Origin: Ancrocorticia sp047602305
GTDB lineage: Bacteria > Actinomycetota > Actinomycetes > Actinomycetales > Actinomycetaceae
Length of the DNA stretch: 64,000 bases
Assembly: GCA_047602305.1 (NCBI GenBank)
Contig: JASGHO010000001.1
Coordinates: 3,782,001 to 3,846,000 of the forward strand
Direction: 5' to 3'
Part shown: one piece after another, positions 43,806-51,097 of the stretch
Position numbering within the stretch: the stretch's first letter is position 1
Layout of the letters: every line of letters starts with the position of its first letter
The notes under the pieces: model-generated
Database searches by the model: none
What the model was told of the DNA's origin: nothing
Seen by the model: the letters and a program-made list of their open reading frames with translations, nothing else
Position numbers and translations under genes: made by a program

Positions 43806-45077
43806 ATGGCGAATTTGACACCGGTAGAAGGCGTCGAGGCGGCAGCCCGACACGCACAGATTGCTTCGCGCGCCCTTCGAGAGGCTACCAGCAGCACCAA
43901 GGATGCCCTGCTGCACGGTATTGCCGATGCTTTGCAGGCTTCAGCAGCGCAGATCGTTGAGGCGAATGCTCGGGACATGCAGACCGGGCGTGAGAATGGA
44001 ATGGGAGAGGGGCTGCTTGATCGGCTTCTCCTCACGCAAGAGCGTATTGTCGCAATCGCGGATGCGACGCGGCACGTGGCCTCACTCCCGGATCCCGTGG
44101 GTGAAGTGGTGCGCGGCCAGCGCCTGCCCAATGGTCTCGTCCTGCGTCAGCAGCGCGTGCCCATGGGCGTCATTGGAATGATCTATGAGGCGCGCCCGAA
44201 CGTCACCGTCGATGCGGCTGCCCTCGCGCTCAAGGCAGGCTCCGCCGTTCTGCTGCGCGGCGGACGCGCGGCCCTGGAAACGAACGCGATCCTCGTTGAC
44301 GTGATGCGCGGCGTCGTCGTCGATCATGGATTTGACGCCGATCTGGTGCAAACCATCGATGGGTACGGGCGCGAGGGTGCGGTGGCGCTGATGCGCGCTC
44401 GCGGTCTCGTGGATCTCGTCATCCCGCGCGGAGGAGCTGGGCTCATCCAGACGGTGGTGCGCGAGTCGCTGGTGCCCGTTATTGAAACCGGTGTGGGCAA
44501 CTGTCACGTCTACGTTGACCGCGCCGCCGATCTGGAGAAGGCCCTCGCGATCGCGATCAATGCGAAGACACATCGCCCCAGCGTCTGCAACGCGGCCGAG
44601 ACGCTGCTGGTGCACGCCGCCGTCGCCGAGAAGTTCCTTCCGCAGGTGCTGCGGGAGTTGGCTGATCGTGGCGTCGTGCTGCACGGCTGCTCGGCCACGG
44701 CCGAACTTGCCCCCGCAGGTGTTACGGTTCTCGCCGCCACCGAGGAGGACTGGGAGACCGAGTACTTGGCCCTGGAGATGGCCGTGCGTGTGGTCGAGTC
44801 CGAAGAGGAGGCCATCGAACACATCCGCGCCTACTCGTCCGGACACACCGAGGCCATCGTCTCGCAGGACATGGCCGCGGTCCGTCAGTTCACCGGAGCC
44901 ATCGACTCCGCCGCGATCATGGTCAACGCCTCCACTCGGTTCACCGACGGCGGCGAACTCGGCCTGGGCGCCGAAATCGGCATTTCCACTCAGAAATTGC
45001 ACGCCCGTGGCCCGATGGGCCTCACCGAGCTGACGACCACCACGTGGATCGTCGAAGGGGACGGGCATGTCCGATAA
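43806..45077 (+). CDS. proA: Gamma-glutamyl phosphate reductase
   Basis: ProA (423 aa) reduces glutamyl-5-phosphate with NADPH, the second step to proline. 'VPMGVIGMIYEARPNVTVDAAALALKAGSAVLLRGG' and 'NAKTHRPSVCNAAETLLVH' with the catalytic cysteine are diagnostic; the C-terminus 'FTDGGELGLGAEIGISTQKLHARGPMGL' is conserved. ATG 43806 is the natural start. It overlaps nadD by 11 bases. Confidence 0.96.
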   Translation: MANLTPVEGVEAAARHAQIASRALREATSSTKDALLHGIADALQASAAQIVEANARDMQTGRENGMGEGLLDRLLLTQERIVAIADATRHVASLPDPVGEVVRGQRLPNGLVLRQQRVPMGVIGMIYEARPNVTVDAAALALKAGSAVLLRGGRAALETNAILVDVMRGVVVDHGFDADLVQTIDGYGREGAVALMRARGLVDLVIPRGGAGLIQTVVRESLVPVIETGVGNCHVYVDRAADLEKALAIAINAKTHRPSVCNAAETLLVHAAVAEKFLPQVLRELADRGVVLHGCSATAELAPAGVTVLAATEEDWETEYLALEMAVRVVESEEEAIEHIRAYSSGHTEAIVSQDMAAVRQFTGAIDSAAIMVNASTRFTDGGELGLGAEIGISTQKLHARGPMGLTELTTTTWIVEGDGHVR

Positions 45078-45738
45078 CGTTCATGTGCCCGTTGAGAAGT
45101 CACCGGGGCGCCCGCGGCGCATCGGAATCATGGGTGGAACGTTCGATCCGATCCATCATGGCCATTTGGTCGCGGCGTCGGAGGTGCAGAATCGCTTCGG
45201 TCTAGATGAGGTGGTGTTCGTTCCGACGGGGCGCCAGCCCTACAAGATCGACCGCGAAGTGACCCTGCCGGAGCACCGCTACCTCATGACGGTGATTGCC
45301 ACCGCCTCGAATCAGCGATTCTCCGTCTCGCGCGTGGACATCGAGCGCGAGGGCTGGACGTACACCATCGACACCCTGCGTGACCTGCGTGAATTCTACC
45401 CGGATGCCGAGTTCTACTTCATCACCGGCGCGGACGTTCTGCACGAGATTCTCGAATGGAAGGACTCCGAGGATCTGTGGAAGATGGCCCATTTTGTGGG
45501 CGTCACCCGGCCCGGGCACAAGATCGACGTCGACGGTCTGCCTCCTGAGGCCGTGACCGTCATGGAAGTTCCGGCCATGGCCATTTCCTCGACCGCGTGC
45601 CGCAAGCGCGTGGAGCGAGGCGCACCGATTTGGTACCTGGTTCCTGACGGCGTGGTCCAGTACATCGCCAAGTACCGCCTTTACCGCGAGTATCGGCCCA
45701 TACCGCCTACTTCACAGGGGAAGGAAGGCAACGGATGA
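45067..45738 (+). CDS. nadD: Nicotinate-nucleotide adenylyltransferase
   Basis: NadD (223 aa) makes nicotinate adenine dinucleotide for NAD. 'RRIGIMGGTFDPIHHGHLVAASEV' holds the H-x-G-H motif, then 'VFVPTGRQPYK', 'YFITGADVLHEILEWKDSEDLW' and 'ISSTACRKRV' (ISSTxxR). The order proA-nadD-hypothetical-rsfS-histidine phosphatase, with overlapping ends, makes one operon. Confidence 0.96.
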   Translation: MSDNVHVPVEKSPGRPRRIGIMGGTFDPIHHGHLVAASEVQNRFGLDEVVFVPTGRQPYKIDREVTLPEHRYLMTVIATASNQRFSVSRVDIEREGWTYTIDTLRDLREFYPDAEFYFITGADVLHEILEWKDSEDLWKMAHFVGVTRPGHKIDVDGLPPEAVTVMEVPAMAISSTACRKRVERGAPIWYLVPDGVVQYIAKYRLYREYRPIPPTSQGKEGNG

Positions 45739-46379
45739 GCGAAGAAAAGCCGCGCCTGTCTCGACGCGAGTTGAGAGAGCGAGGACTGCTGGCTCCCATC
45801 ACCGAAGGGCCATCGCCGCTGGAAGAACGTGTACGCCAACGTGACCTGCTGGAAGGTTTGGCCGAGGTCAAGGCTGATGCCATTGAGTCCGGGGCACCGG
45901 GGGAGAGGGCGGACGCGGACGCCCAGTCCGAACCGGGCCGGAGTTCAGTTTTCGACCGATTCGTTTCGGACGACGACGAAGCGCCAGCGGATGTTGCTGA
46001 CGGTAGCGTTGGTTCTGGGGTTGAGTCCGCAAGTCTGGAAGAACGACTCCTTGCCCGAGTGCGTGAGGACGGGCTCGCGGATGAGACGGGCGAAGCGGAG
46101 ATGCGAGGCGAGTCGCGGGCGCTGGAGGTGGCGGACGCCGTCGTCGATACCGAAATCGTTACAAGCGAGTATGATCGCGAAGAACTTGCCGAGCCCAAGC
46201 GACACAATTTCTTGTTGCTTTTTGTCTTTATTCTGATTGGGCTTGCGATCGGGTTCTTTGCCACGGTTGGGTGGAGATCTTTGAACGCATATCCGGATGG
46301 CGAAATCTCGCCGACGTTTTCTGTGGCCGTTCTTCAAACGGTCGATTCACTGCTAGAGGAGAATAGTGTCAGCATCTGA
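45735..46379 (+). CDS. Acidic protein with one C-terminal membrane helix
   Basis: 214 aa, unknown. Residues 1-150 are charged and low in structure ('LSRRELRERGLLAPITEGPS', acidic blocks), followed by 'KRHNFLLLFVFILIGLAIGFFATVGW' as a single membrane helix and about 30 outside or inside residues. It sits between nadD and rsfS, where many actinobacteria have a LytR-type or small membrane gene, but no catalytic motif is seen. It overlaps nadD by 4 bases and rsfS by 14. Confidence 0.7.
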   Translation: MSEEKPRLSRRELRERGLLAPITEGPSPLEERVRQRDLLEGLAEVKADAIESGAPGERADADAQSEPGRSSVFDRFVSDDDEAPADVADGSVGSGVESASLEERLLARVREDGLADETGEAEMRGESRALEVADAVVDTEIVTSEYDREELAEPKRHNFLLLFVFILIGLAIGFFATVGWRSLNAYPDGEISPTFSVAVLQTVDSLLEENSVSI

Positions 46380-46782
46380 AGAAATTAAGGGATACGCACG
46401 CAAGGCTGCCGAAGCGGCAGCCGAAGTGAAGGCAACGAGCATCGTTGCGTTGGACGTGTCTGAGCGACTGGTCGTCACCGAGGTGTTCCTCGTGATTTCC
46501 GGATCGAGTGATCCCCAGCTGCGCGCGATCGTCAACGGCGTGGAGCGAGCCCTGCATGAGGAGGGACTCAAGAGGAAGCGTCGCGAGGGTCTGGACGCCG
46601 AGATTCACTGGGTGCTGCTGGACTACGGCGATCTCATCGTGCACGTCCAGAAGGACGAGGACCGCGAGTTCTATGCGCTGGAGAAGCTGTGGGGCGACTG
46701 CCCCGCGGTTGACCTGGGCATTGAGCTTGAAAGCGAGGAACCGAGCACCCTCGACCGTCTGCTGGCGGGGACCGAGGAGTGA
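46366..46782 (+). CDS. rsfS: Ribosomal silencing factor RsfS
   Basis: RsfS (138 aa, GTG start with GAGGAG) binds L14 and blocks subunit joining in starvation. 'AEVKATSIVALDVSERLVVTEVFLVISGSSDPQLRAIVNGVE' and 'HWVLLDYGDLIVHVQKDEDREFYALEKLWGD' are the family core. It overlaps the downstream phosphatase by 4 bases. Confidence 0.95.
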   Translation: MSASEEIKGYARKAAEAAAEVKATSIVALDVSERLVVTEVFLVISGSSDPQLRAIVNGVERALHEEGLKRKRREGLDAEIHWVLLDYGDLIVHVQKDEDREFYALEKLWGDCPAVDLGIELESEEPSTLDRLLAGTEE

Positions 46783-47423
46783 GCGCCGGGCGCGTCGTAC
46801 TGTGGAGGCACGGGCAGACCGACCTCAACGTGCAGGTGCGCATCCAGGGTTCGCAGGACTTTCCCCTGAACGATGTGGGAAGGGCGCAGGCTGCCGCCAT
46901 TGCTGAGGAAATCGCGGCCCTGGAGCCGGTGCGAATCGTGAGTTCGCCACTGTCCCGGGCCGCTGATACCGCGCAGTGCGTGGCTGAGCTGGTGGGGATT
47001 CCGGTGGAGTTCGACGAGCGCCTCAAGGAACGCAACTACGGACAGTGGGAAGGGTTGAACCGAGACGAGATTCTCGCGCGCGACCCAGAACAGTTCGAAG
47101 TATGGCGCGACGGCGGTCAGCCTCTTGGCTTGGATATTGAGCCCAACACCGAGGTGGGGGCGCGGGTTGCTGCTGCTGTGGTGGAAGCGTCTGAACAGAT
47201 GGACGGCGGCACCTTGTTGGTGACGGCGCATGGCGCGGCCATCCGCGCCGGTGTGGCCACGCTGCTGGGAACCGTTGCCGACGACTGGAACGGGCTGCGA
47301 GGGTTGGACAACTGCCATTGGGCGATGTTGATCCCGCAGTCCAACCGCATGCCGAACTGGTGCCTGACGCACTACAACCAGACGATCGCGCCGGTTAACG
47401 CGGCGCGGATGACGCTGAAGTAG
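46779..47423 (+). CDS. Histidine phosphatase / phosphoglycerate-mutase family protein
   Basis: A 214-aa enzyme of the histidine phosphatase superfamily. 'VLWRHGQTDLNVQVRIQG' carries the RHG catalytic motif, 'IVSSPLSRAADTAQ' the second Arg, 'LKERNYGQWEGL' the Glu, and 'LLVTAHGAAIRAGVATLL' the second His. It follows rsfS, where actinobacteria often have such a gene, sometimes a glucosyl-3-phosphoglycerate phosphatase. The substrate cannot be read here. GTG start. Confidence 0.88.
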   Translation: MSAGRVVLWRHGQTDLNVQVRIQGSQDFPLNDVGRAQAAAIAEEIAALEPVRIVSSPLSRAADTAQCVAELVGIPVEFDERLKERNYGQWEGLNRDEILARDPEQFEVWRDGGQPLGLDIEPNTEVGARVAAAVVEASEQMDGGTLLVTAHGAAIRAGVATLLGTVADDWNGLRGLDNCHWAMLIPQSNRMPNWCLTHYNQTIAPVNAARMTLK

Positions 47424-47725
47424 GGGTGCTGGGTCTTGGTTCGCGGGGCCCGGGATTGGGTTCGGTGGGCCTGTGGAGGTGGTTAGCCGGACATGGTTGG
47501 TGGCAAAAAGTGGCTGGCTGGTTTGTTGGCCGGTGGGGTAGCTGGTTGTTGACTGCCGGGTGACTGTGGCGGTTGCCGCTATGACTGTGGCAGTTGCGGT
47601 AACAGCCTGCCGGCGCAGGTGGTGGCTGATTCTTACTGCACGTCATGCGTGGTGTGAATCTCAGAAAACTGACGGCTGTCAGTTTGTGCCGGGCGATCGG
47701 AACTTGTAAAGTTATACAGGTCCGA
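47424..47725. other. G/T-rich spacer before tRNA-Ala
   Basis: About 300 bases, strikingly G- and T-rich, with short imperfect direct repeats of the type GACTGTGGCRGTTGC near 47560-47600. No gene is supported. The tRNA promoter should lie at its right end. Confidence 0.4.
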
Positions 47726-47798
47726 GGGGCTATGGCGCAGTTGGTAGCGCGCTTCCATGGCATGGAAGAGGTCAGGGGTTCGAATCCCCTTAGCTCCA
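47726..47798 (+). tRNA. tRNA-Ala (anticodon GGC)
   Basis: The cloverleaf closes: acceptor GGGGCTA with TAGCTCC (one G-T pair), D arm, anticodon stem CTTCC/GGAAG around the loop ATGGCAT, giving anticodon GGC, and T arm AGGGGTTCGAATCCCCT. The discriminator is A. CCA is not encoded. Confidence 0.93.
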
Positions 47799-47800
47799 CA

Positions 47801-47846
47801 AACGAAATCAGGTCCGGCTTTAGCCGGGCCTGATTTCGTTTTTTGA
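47801..47846 (+). terminator. Terminator of the tRNA-Ala gene
   Basis: A long stem AACGAAATCAGG-t-CCGGC with GCCGG-g-CCTGATTTCGTT (47801-47840), followed directly by TTTTTT. Confidence 0.9.
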
Positions 47847-47965
47847 AGGTGGGTTCGAACCCGTGAGGGCTGGCCCAGCGGGAGAACGCGGGAGCTTTCG
47901 ATCTGGGCCAGTGCGAGGGAAGCCCGGAAGGGCTGAGTGAGCGGTGTGGGCGCGAAGCGGACACG

Positions 47966-47985
47966 GAATCCCCTTAGCTCCACAA
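47966..47985 (+). repeat. Second copy of the tRNA-Ala 3' end
   Basis: Twenty bases at 47966-47985 are identical to the tRNA 3' end and its flank at 47782-47801 (GAATCCCCTTAGCTCCACAA). The rest of the tRNA is absent. This is what an integrase attachment duplication or a collapsed tandem tRNA leaves behind. The 164 bases between contain the tRNA terminator and a TGGCCCAG/CTGGGCCA hairpin (47871-47878 and 47903-47910). Confidence 0.8.
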
Positions 47986-48064
47986 TGAGGAAATCCGAGG
48001 GGAACACCGCTTGCGGGTGTTTCCGAGGATAACGAAATTGTCGAAGCAGCGTAGTTGCGAAGTC

Positions 48065-48110
48065 AAATGACGAAAACCTGGTTTCGACCAGGTTTTCGTC
48101 ATTTTTATTG
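48065..48110 (+). terminator. Perfect 18-bp terminator hairpin with TTCG loop
   Basis: AAATGACGAAAACCTGGT (48065-48082) pairs perfectly with 48087-48104 around a TTCG loop and ends in a T-rich run. It follows the tRNA 3'-end copy just as the first terminator follows the tRNA, so it may be the terminator of the lost second unit. Confidence 0.88.
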
Positions 48111-48141
48111 AACGTGGGATTCGATCCGGGCGTCATCCTTC

Positions 48142-48222
48142 AAAGGAGTGTCGTTTTCGGATTCACGTAACGCATTTTCCGTGGGAAAAACTGTCGCGCC
48201 TTGCGGAAAATGCCACTCCTTT
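48142..48222. repeat. Nested inverted-repeat element
   Basis: Outer arms AAAGGAGTG (48142-48150) / CACTCCTTT (48214-48222), inner arms GCATTTTCCG (48172-48181) / CGGAAAATGC (48204-48213). The inner right arm abuts the outer right arm, so the folded form has two stacked stems with an unpaired left strand. Possible structured RNA or mobile-element end. Confidence 0.6.
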
Positions 48223-48261
48223 GGCGGCCCCAGATCCAACGTTTGAGGATCTGAGGCCGCC
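48223..48261 (-). terminator. Hairpin after the PadR-like operon
   Basis: GGCGGCC-cc-AGATCC (48223-48237) with GGATCT-ga-GGCCGCC (48247-48261), 28 bases past the PadR-like stop on the minus strand. No T-run. Confidence 0.55.
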
Positions 48262-48288
48262 GGGAGGGCTATGAACCCCCACAACTTG

Positions 48289-48657
48289 TCAGCCGCCGGA
48301 TGTGAATAGTCCTTGAGGAAGCGTCACCATGTTGTGAGAGATTCCTTCGAGTAATCCGATACCCAGGGCCGAGATGGAGATTTCCTTGCGTTTGGCGCCG
48401 GTTCGCGGGGCGTCGACGTCGTCGGTGGTGAGCAGGCCGGAATCTTGGAGTCGTTTGATGGTCCGATAGAGTCCGCGCTCGGTGAGCTCCCACCCCGTCG
48501 TCTCGCTGATTTTGCCGGCCAGTTCCGCGACGGTCACCGGCTGGTGTTGCGACACCAACGAGAGGATGACGGGGGTGAGCATTGACTTCTTGTATGTCTC
48601 CACCCAGGAGTTAATCCTGTGCATGAGCCATTCGTCTTCTTCGCTTGAGTGTGTCAC
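48289..48657 (-). CDS. PadR-like transcriptional regulator
   Basis: A 122-aa winged-helix protein. 'TYKKSMLTPVILSLVSQHQPVTVAELAGKISETTGWELTERGLYRTIKRLQDSGLLTTDDVDAPRTGAKRKEISISALG' is the PadR arrangement of helix-turn-helix, 'Y-R-x-I-x-R-L' recognition helix and basic wing. GTG 48657 lies 2 bases from the stop of the membrane-protein gene, so the two are translated together. It probably represses its own operon at the 27-bp palindrome 49109-49135; this is inference from position. Confidence 0.82.
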   Translation of the reverse strand: MTHSSEEDEWLMHRINSWVETYKKSMLTPVILSLVSQHQPVTVAELAGKISETTGWELTERGLYRTIKRLQDSGLLTTDDVDAPRTGAKRKEISISALGIGLLEGISHNMVTLPQGLFTSGG

Positions 48658-48659
48658 GG

Positions 48660-49106
48660 CTAGTCCCGCCAGCCGCGACCGAGTACGCCACCCAGCAGCG
48701 CTAGTACCAGGCCAAGTCCCCACAGGGAGGACATGACGAGGGTGGTGCCGAACCACGGGGTGGAGAACAGGTCACTGGCTGCCGCTTCCAGGCCGCCAGC
48801 TTTGCCAACGACGAGGACGTGAATCAGCGCGTGGAGATTGAACGAGGTGGTGACGATCGCGAAAGCAATCGCGTGAGCCATCGAACCGCCGAACCGAATC
48901 TTGGAGATCTGGGGCAGGTGGCGCCAGTACCAGATGGCGATACCGACGGCGACGACGGCGGTGAGAATTCCGGACAGGAGAGTCGGAACTCCGCCTGTCA
49001 GGGCGATGAGAACTTGGATTGCCGTCATGGCGACGACAAGGGTGAGGGTGTAGGGGAGGAGAACGCTGGTTGCGTTCACTTGCTGGTTGTTTGATGTCGT
49101 CTTCAT
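48660..49106 (-). CDS. Four-helix membrane protein in a PadR-like operon
   Basis: 148 aa from ATG 49106. Hydrophobic segments at about residues 15-37, 42-60, 72-97 and 117-140. No domain recognised. No ribosome site precedes the ATG: the operator palindrome reaches to within 3 bases of it and a -10-like TACAGT stands 6 bases upstream, so the message is probably leaderless. PadR regulators often control exporters or membrane proteins encoded beside them. Confidence 0.72.
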   Translation of the reverse strand: MKTTSNNQQVNATSVLLPYTLTLVVAMTAIQVLIALTGGVPTLLSGILTAVVAVGIAIWYWRHLPQISKIRFGGSMAHAIAFAIVTTSFNLHALIHVLVVGKAGGLEAAASDLFSTPWFGTTLVMSSLWGLGLVLALLGGVLGRGWRD

Positions 49107-49108
49107 AC

Positions 49109-49135
49109 TAGTACTGTACCACTGGTACAGTACTA
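49109..49135 (-). promoter_or_regulatory. Perfect 27-bp operator palindrome over a leaderless promoter
   Basis: Arms of 13 bp (TAGTACTGTACCA and its complement) flank a single central base. On the minus strand TTGTCA (about 49137-49142), an 18-base spacer and TACAGT give a promoter whose start point falls at or near ATG 49106. The palindrome fills the spacer and -10, the ideal place for a repressor. Confidence 0.75.
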
Positions 49136-49264
49136 ATGACAATGGTTAGTTGTGGGGTTGCGAAGGCTCCTGATAGCTGCTTATAGACGACGACGGCGTC
49201 GCGGCAGGCGCCAGGCCAGTGGAACTGTAAGACAATGACGGCGTAAGTTGGAATCTGCTGACTG

Positions 49265-49338
49265 TTATTCCGAGTTAATGCACGTAAGTCGGAATAACAG
49301 GTGTCTTATTCCGAGTTAATGCGCGTAAGTCGGAATAA
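49265..49338. repeat. Two 33-bp palindromic repeats with 41-bp period, plus a half site
   Basis: Copies at 49265-49297 and 49306-49338 differ by one base. Each is an imperfect palindrome with perfect outer arms TTATTCCGA/TCGGAATAA. A third half-site, TTATTCTGACTT, begins at 49348. The 41-bp spacing is close to four helical turns. They lie directly upstream of the small ORF at 49357 and look like multiple binding sites for one dimeric regulator. Confidence 0.8.
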
Positions 49339-49356
49339 CTAGAGCATTATTCTGAC

Positions 49357-49590
49357 TTGAAGAGAGGGACTAGCCTGGCGAGGAGCAACGTGGACCTTGG
49401 GAGTATCGAGATACTCCGTCCACTCACGCATCGGAAACGTCAACAGCTCTGGTGTGCTGGCGCGATTATTGACGAGCTGGAAGATCTTGGGGTGCGGATT
49501 GGTCGCGATACGGTGAATGATCGGCGTTGGAGGGATATTCAGCACCAGGTCTTGTTTATTCTGACGACATCTGATTCCACCAGGGAGTGA
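49357..49590 (+). CDS. Small ORF of unknown origin downstream of the repeats
   Basis: A 77-aa frame opening with TTG 49357 ('RSNVDLGSIEILRPLTHRKRQQLWCAGAIIDELEDLGVRIGRDTV...'). It overlaps the next frame by 4 bases. No family recognised and no good ribosome site. It may be part of the same decayed locus as the S66 fragment. Low confidence that it is translated. Confidence 0.3.
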   Translation: MKRGTSLARSNVDLGSIEILRPLTHRKRQQLWCAGAIIDELEDLGVRIGRDTVNDRRWRDIQHQVLFILTTSDSTRE

Positions 49591-49847
49591 CGGAACAGCT
49601 GATTCTCGAGTTCGCCGTGGATGCGGGTGAGACCGCGATTGGATCGCCACTACCGTCTGCGGATGAACGTAAGGCGTGGCGTGCTGCTCAGCGCGACGCC
49701 GTCGTCGAACAGGTCACCAACTACAATCCGGATGCGGTTGTGTGCGTGGGTCCTCCGTTCGGCCACGTGCGGCCGCAGTGGATTCTGCCCTACGGTGGCG
49801 AGATCACCGTCGACGGGGTCAATCAGCGCATTGTCGCCTCGTACTAA
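49587..49847 (+). pseudogene. C-terminal remnant of a peptidase S66 (LD-carboxypeptidase/MccF-type) gene
   Basis: 86 residues matching only the last quarter of S66 proteins: 'VEQVTNYNPDAVVCVGPPFGHVRPQWILPYGGEITVDGVNQRIVASY', where 'FGH' carries the family's catalytic His and 'PQWILPYGG' the following strand. The nucleophile Ser and the catalytic Glu regions are missing. A full member has about 330-350 residues, so this is a deletion remnant. Confidence 0.65.
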
Positions 49848-49900
49848 ACGACAGGTCGTGAACTATTTTCGATTATTTCGAATTAAGATACCATTGGTGT

Positions 49901-50398
49901 ATGAGTAAGGGACTATCTGAGGTAAAGACCGTTCTTCCTCCGGACAATATTGAGGCGCTTGCTGATCTGTCCCTCTTTTTGGAGACCATGACTGAGCCGG
50001 CAGCGCTGCTCAGTCCTGATGGGCAGACGGTTCCTCTACCACTTGAGACGTATGAAGTCTTAGTTGATGTGGTCATCGCGATGCGTCATGGACGCGCCAT
50101 TACCTTGGCTCCCCAGCATCAACGGCTCACGACTCAAGAGGCGGCTAATCTTCTGGGGATCAGCCGTCCAACCCTGGTCAAATTGCTCGATTCCGGGGAA
50201 ATTTCGTACGAGCAGCCCAACCCCGGGCGCCATAGGCGAATCCGCCTCACCGATCTTTTGGAGTACCAACAGCGAAAGCGCCAGGAACGGAGGGAGATCT
50301 TGGATGAATTGACTCAGGAAGCTTCTAAGTCGGGCTTGTACAGTGCAGATGGTGACTATTCTGAAGCCTTGAAAAAGGCCCGCAAGAACCACACGTAA
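49901..50398 (+). CDS. HTH (excisionase-type) antitoxin of a PIN-toxin pair
   Basis: 165 aa. 'EPAALLSPDGQTVPLPLETYEVLVDVVIAMRHGRAITLAPQHQRLTTQEAANLLGISRPTLVKLLDSGEISYEQPNPGRHRRIRLTDLLEYQQRKR' is the MerR/excisionase-like winged helix of a common actinobacterial antitoxin that pairs with a PIN-domain RNase. The partner survives only as 19 codons at 50405-50461. No ribosome site is evident before ATG 49901, so the message may be leaderless. Confidence 0.82.
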   Translation: MSKGLSEVKTVLPPDNIEALADLSLFLETMTEPAALLSPDGQTVPLPLETYEVLVDVVIAMRHGRAITLAPQHQRLTTQEAANLLGISRPTLVKLLDSGEISYEQPNPGRHRRIRLTDLLEYQQRKRQERREILDELTQEASKSGLYSADGDYSEALKKARKNHT

Positions 50399-50404
50399 TA
50401 GATC

Positions 50405-50461
50405 ATGGCCAGATTTTCAGCGCTGCTTGATGCCTGCGTCTTGGTTCCGGTTGCACTTGCC
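50405..50461 (+). pseudogene. 5' stump of a PIN-domain toxin gene
   Basis: Six bases after the antitoxin stop, ATG 50405 encodes MARFSALLDACVLVPVALA, the first strand of a PIN toxin with its catalytic Asp9. After residue 19 the frame reads into antisense of the reductase gene and stops at 50537-50539, without the remaining acidic residues. The toxin is therefore inactive. Confidence 0.72.
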
Positions 50462-50974
50462 TACCCGGTAGCGGGTGCAGACGAAGTCACGGTTGCGCAC
50501 TGCCTCAATAAGATCAAGTTGGAGCTTCCGAGGAAATAGCGGCTGGCCAGCTCCGAGAGTGACGGGAGCGAACTGAATCCAGATCTCGTCGAGGAGGCCA
50601 GCATCAGCGAACTGGCCAGCCAGATCGCCGCCGCCCATGACCCAGATTCCCTGACCGTCTGCGGCCGCGATCATCTCTGGATGTACCGCGCTCACTCCAC
50701 CTTGCGCGAAACGAACGTCGGCGCCTTCGGGCAATGGAAGCTTGCGGTGCGTAAAGACCCAGGTGGGCTGGCTGTAGGTCCATTCGCCACCGTGGGTCAG
50801 TAGCCATTCGTAGGTGGAAGCACCCATGGCGAGCGCCCCAATCTGTTCAACGAATGCCGGGTAGGCCATCGGCCCGTCGGTATCGAAATCCTGTGTAAAC
50901 AGCCATTCGAGTGAATGATCTGGGGTCGCGATGAACCCGTCGAGACTCGAAGCGGTGTAATAGTACGTTGTCAT
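50417..50974 (-). CDS. RibD-C/dihydrofolate-reductase-fold protein with fused tail
   Basis: 185 aa from ATG 50974. 'MTTYYYTASSLDGFIATPDHSLEWL' and 'IWVMGGGDLAGQFADAGLLDEIWIQFAPVTLGAGQPLFP' identify the DHFR/RibD-C superfamily (NADPH-binding GGG). The family core ends near 'VCTRYRVG'; the last 13 residues (KCNRNQDAGIKQR) are the antisense of the PIN stump, so the tail arose at a rearrangement joint. Such proteins are NADPH-dependent reductases of unknown substrate. Confidence 0.82.
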   Translation of the reverse strand: MTTYYYTASSLDGFIATPDHSLEWLFTQDFDTDGPMAYPAFVEQIGALAMGASTYEWLLTHGGEWTYSQPTWVFTHRKLPLPEGADVRFAQGGVSAVHPEMIAAADGQGIWVMGGGDLAGQFADAGLLDEIWIQFAPVTLGAGQPLFPRKLQLDLIEAVRNRDFVCTRYRVGKCNRNQDAGIKQR

Positions 50975-51097
50975 GAACCCACAGTATCCGGTGCTTTCGT
51001 TACGTTCTTGTTTCTCTCTCAGCATCACTTGCGGACCTTTACCCGCCCGCTGATATACGATCGGCCCATAGTGAGCACAGCTGGAACGGGGCGAAGT

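Noticed and set aside
47840..47990. A second complete tRNA gene
   Set aside because: A T-loop-like GGTTCGAACC and the 3' end are present, but no acceptor 5' strand or anticodon arm could be folded.
49265..49338. A CRISPR array
   Set aside because: Only two full repeats, 8-base spacing, and each unit is itself palindromic; no cas genes in the window.
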